Source: an uncultured Clostridia bacterium (GTDB lineage Bacteria; Bacillota; Clostridia; Christensenellales; Aristaeellaceae). From it: DNA of 6,636 nucleotides. The position numbers and the translations under genes are program-made. The DNA is taken from the NCBI GenBank assembly GCA_934615145.1, contig CAKTTM010000103.1, positions 1 through 6,636 on the forward strand. The letters are read 5' to 3'. The notes beneath the pieces are model-generated. The model did no database searches. It was not told the origin of the DNA and was given only the letters and a program-made list of their open reading frames with translations. Below are positions 6,007-6,636 of this stretch, one piece after another; within the stretch, counting starts at the first letter, position 1, and each line of letters starts with the position of its first letter.

Positions 6007-6636
6007 TTAGCCCTTGACTGCGCCCAGGGCAATGCCCTGCGTGAAATAGTTCTGGAATAGTACAAAGATGGCCACGATGGGCACCGAGCCCAGCGTCGCG
6101 CCCGCCATCAGCAGCCCATAGTTGGTGGAATACTCCGACTGCAGCGTCGCGATGCCCAATGAAATCGACAGCTTGACGCGGCTGGACAGCATGACCAGCT
6201 GCATGGTGTAGTCATTCCACACGCTGATGAAGGTGAATATTGCAAGCGCGCCGAAGGCGGGCTTGATCATGGGCATCACGATGCTTAAGAAAGTGCGCGT
6301 CTCGCCCGCGCCATCGATGCGCGCCGCCTCCATCATCTCACCGGGGATGCCTTCGGCGAACTGCTTCATCAGGAAGATGCCAAAGGGCCAGCCTACGCTG
6401 GGCAGTATCACCGCCCACAGGGTGTCGTAGAGCCCCAGTGTGTTCATCATGCGCACCAGTGGTATCAGGATGACCTGCTTGGGCAGCGCCATGGCCCCGA
6501 TCAGCAGCGAGAATATCAGCACCCTGCCGGGGAAGCGCTTCTTGGCCAGCACATAGCCTGCCATGGAAGCCACGATGCAGACCAGCACCATGCTGACCAG
6601 CGACATCAGCACGGAGTTGAGCATCCACTGCCAGGC
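6007..6636 (-). CDS. Carbohydrate ABC importer permease, MalG/LacG type (5' truncated by window)
   Basis: This is the C-terminal 209 residues of an inner-membrane permease; the frame stays open through the window edge with codons for AWQW before the first visible Met (6622-6624). That Met is probably internal, since the family has '..WxLNS' here. The binding-protein-dependent transport signature is present in the cytoplasmic loop: EAARIDGAGETRTFLSIVMP followed by IKPA, matching the EAA-x3-G-x9-I-x-LP pattern that contacts the ATPase, with Met in place of the final Leu. Hydrophobic stretches around it fit four or five membrane segments. The tail FQNYFTQGIALGAVKG is typical of the sugar-uptake CUT1 MalG class. 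The stop is 34 bases from the lyase, so uptake and aldolase cleavage probably belong to one pathway. The ATPase, partner permease and cognate binding protein are not visible in this window and may lie upstream. Confidence 0.92.
   Translation of the reverse strand, partial: AWQWMLNSVLMSLVSMVLVCIVASMAGYVLAKKRFPGRVLIFSLLIGAMALPKQVILIPLVRMMNTLGLYDTLWAVILPSVGWPFGIFLMKQFAEGIPGEMMEAARIDGAGETRTFLSIVMPMIKPAFGALAIFTFISVWNDYTMQLVMLSSRVKLSISLGIATLQSEYSTNYGLLMAGATLGSVPIVAIFVLFQNYFTQGIALGAVKG

Noticed and set aside
5973..6065. N-terminal extension of the lyase frame to 6065
   Set aside because: It would overlap the permease gene, lacks a ribosome binding site, and adds 31 basic residues (with RRALPWAQSR) outside the family's normal start. 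The ATG at 5972 behind AGGAGAGG is better.

Overview
The window looks like chromosomal DNA from a GC-rich member of the Bacillota, most likely a Clostridia-type anaerobe. The pointers are strong Shine-Dalgarno sequences, an extended -10 promoter, a classic rho-independent terminator, and protein families typical of gut Firmicutes. This placement is an inference from gene style, not a database match. There are two gene blocks on opposite strands whose ends meet at about 2725/2730. No RNA gene, CRISPR array, insertion sequence or phage gene was seen.

Plus-strand block (1-2725): the 3' end of one ABC exporter half-transporter, then a complete second half-transporter (228-2015), then a small DUF1275/YoaK-type membrane protein (2030-2725, GTG start). 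The genes are 14-15 bases apart, each behind a purine-rich ribosome binding site, so they look like one operon. The two ABC halves probably form a heterodimeric exporter of the kind often called multidrug or lipid exporters. The substrate cannot be read from the sequence.

Minus-strand block (6636 down to 2730), read in transcription order: the truncated inner-membrane permease of a carbohydrate ABC importer (MalG/LacG type), then an N-acetylneuraminate-lyase/dihydrodipicolinate-synthase family aldolase (5046-5972), then a rho-independent terminator (about 4996-5026), then a separate extended -10 promoter (4943-4970) driving a 726-residue secreted protein (2730-4910). That protein seems to join an N-terminal repeat, probably beta-propeller-like, to a C-terminal extracellular solute-binding-like domain. 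The permease and lyase suggest import and aldol cleavage of a sialic-acid-like or other 2-keto-3-deoxy sugar acid. The large exported protein may bind or sense a related ligand but is transcribed separately.

The most interesting items are the propeller plus solute-binding architecture at 2730-4910, and the lyase, whose Schiff-base machinery is intact but which has Gly where E. coli NanA has a sugar-binding Ser. I found no clear evidence of a wholly new system here.
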